Shown here: in pieces, positions 5,911-6,270 of the stretch
Position numbering within the stretch: position 1 is the first letter of the stretch
Layout of the letters: every line of letters starts with the position of its first letter
NCBI GenBank assembly: GCA_937141995.1
Contig: CAKZQX010000101.1
Coordinates: forward strand, 1 to 6,270
Reading direction: 5' to 3'
Length of the DNA: 6,270 nt
Source: an uncultured Chloroflexaceae bacterium
GTDB taxonomy: Bacteria; Chloroflexota; Chloroflexia; Chloroflexales; Chloroflexaceae
Notes under the pieces: generated by a model
What the model was told of the DNA's origin: nothing
The model's input: only the letters and a program-made list of their open reading frames with translations
The model's database searches: none
Made by a program: the position numbers and the translations under genes

Positions 5911-6270
5911 ATGGGGAAATTAGACGGAAAAGTTGCATTTATTACCGGCGCTGCCCGCGGGCAGGGACGTGCCCATGCTGTAACAATGGCACGTGAGGGC
6001 GCAAATATTGTCGCCATTGATATCTGTGCCGATCTGCCCTACCCCCGCTATGCCCTGGCGCAGCGGAGTGACCTGGACGAGACAGTGCAACAGGTGCGGG
6101 CGCATGGTCGCCTGGCGTTGGGGGTGGTGGCTGATGTGCGCAGTGCCGGCGCGATGGAAGCCGCCGTGCAGCAGGCCATTCATGAGTTTGGACAGATCGA
6201 TATTCTGGTCTGTAATGCCGGGATTGCCGATATGTCGCTGACCTGGGATGTCACCGAGGACTGGTGGGAC
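5911..6270 (+). CDS. Mycofactocin-dependent SDR-family oxidoreductase (partial, C-terminus beyond right edge)
   Basis: The first 120 residues of a short-chain dehydrogenase/reductase. The Rossmann glycine motif TGAARGQG is at 12-19, the NAD-selecting Asp37 ends the second strand (IVAIDIC), the adenine-pocket DV is at 75-76, and NAG is at 102-104. The catalytic Ser-Tyr-Lys lies beyond the edge. After Asp37 there is an insertion, about 40-58, with the YPRYALAQRSDLDET pattern typical of the mycofactocin-coupled SDR subfamily. In that subfamily the inserted segment helps hold NAD as a non-exchangeable cofactor, so that mycofactocin rather than free NAD accepts the electrons. Its position directly downstream of mftA supports this. 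The substrate is probably an alcohol or hydroxylated compound but cannot be named. ATG 5911 is chosen because MGKLDGKVAFITGAARG is the normal family start; the ribosome binding site is weak. Confidence 0.92.
   Translation, partial: MGKLDGKVAFITGAARGQGRAHAVTMAREGANIVAIDICADLPYPRYALAQRSDLDETVQQVRAHGRLALGVVADVRSAGAMEAAVQQAIHEFGQIDILVCNAGIADMSLTWDVTEDWWD

Overview
The window looks like a piece of a moderately GC-rich bacterial chromosome, most probably from the phylum Chloroflexota (a Roseiflexus/Chloroflexus- or Thermomicrobia-like lineage). That placement is an inference from protein style and gene set (membrane-anchored MutS-like ATPase, GAF/HisKA_3 kinase with NarL-type regulator, mycofactocin genes in a non-actinobacterial setting), not from a marker gene. 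Five protein genes are well supported, plus a partial gene at each edge counted among them where noted: a partial MutS-like gene (left edge), a response regulator, a histidine kinase, an iron-type alcohol dehydrogenase, a mycofactocin precursor peptide and a partial short-chain dehydrogenase (right edge). No RNA gene, CRISPR array or transposon was seen.

Layout. Positions 1-1513 (minus strand) hold most of a MutS-family ATPase with four predicted membrane segments. Its likely start is a TTG codon, with its own TATAAT promoter in the 243-base gap at 1514-1756. Positions 1757-4913 (minus) form a compact three-gene unit transcribed in the order alcohol dehydrogenase, cytosolic GAF-HisKA_3 histidine kinase, NarL/LuxR response regulator. 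The gaps are 24 bases between the first two genes and a 32-base overlap between the last two. A good sigma-70-type promoter (TTGACG, 17 bases, TATAAT) lies at 5277-5305 on the minus strand, about 360 bases before the dehydrogenase start, with inverted TAAAC/GTTTA elements just downstream of the inferred transcription start. Positions 5577-5759 (plus) encode a 60-residue peptide ending in IDGMCGVY, the signature C-terminus of the mycofactocin precursor MftA. After a 16-bp hairpin, positions 5911-6270 (plus) begin an SDR-family dehydrogenase of the mycofactocin-dependent type.

How the genes fit together. Mycofactocin is a peptide-derived redox cofactor made from the last two residues of MftA; it reoxidises tightly bound NAD(H) in a set of alcohol and aldehyde dehydrogenases. 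Here the precursor and a cofactor-dependent SDR are divergent from an Fe-type dehydrogenase that resembles the regulatory protein ErcA of the Pseudomonas ethanol-oxidation system. That dehydrogenase is linked to a two-component pair, as ErcA is functionally linked to ErcS/ErbR. The most interesting hypothesis is therefore an alcohol-responsive ErcA-kinase-regulator module controlling mycofactocin-dependent, rather than PQQ-dependent, alcohol oxidation. The maturation genes mftB-mftF are not in the window, so the pathway is only partly visible.
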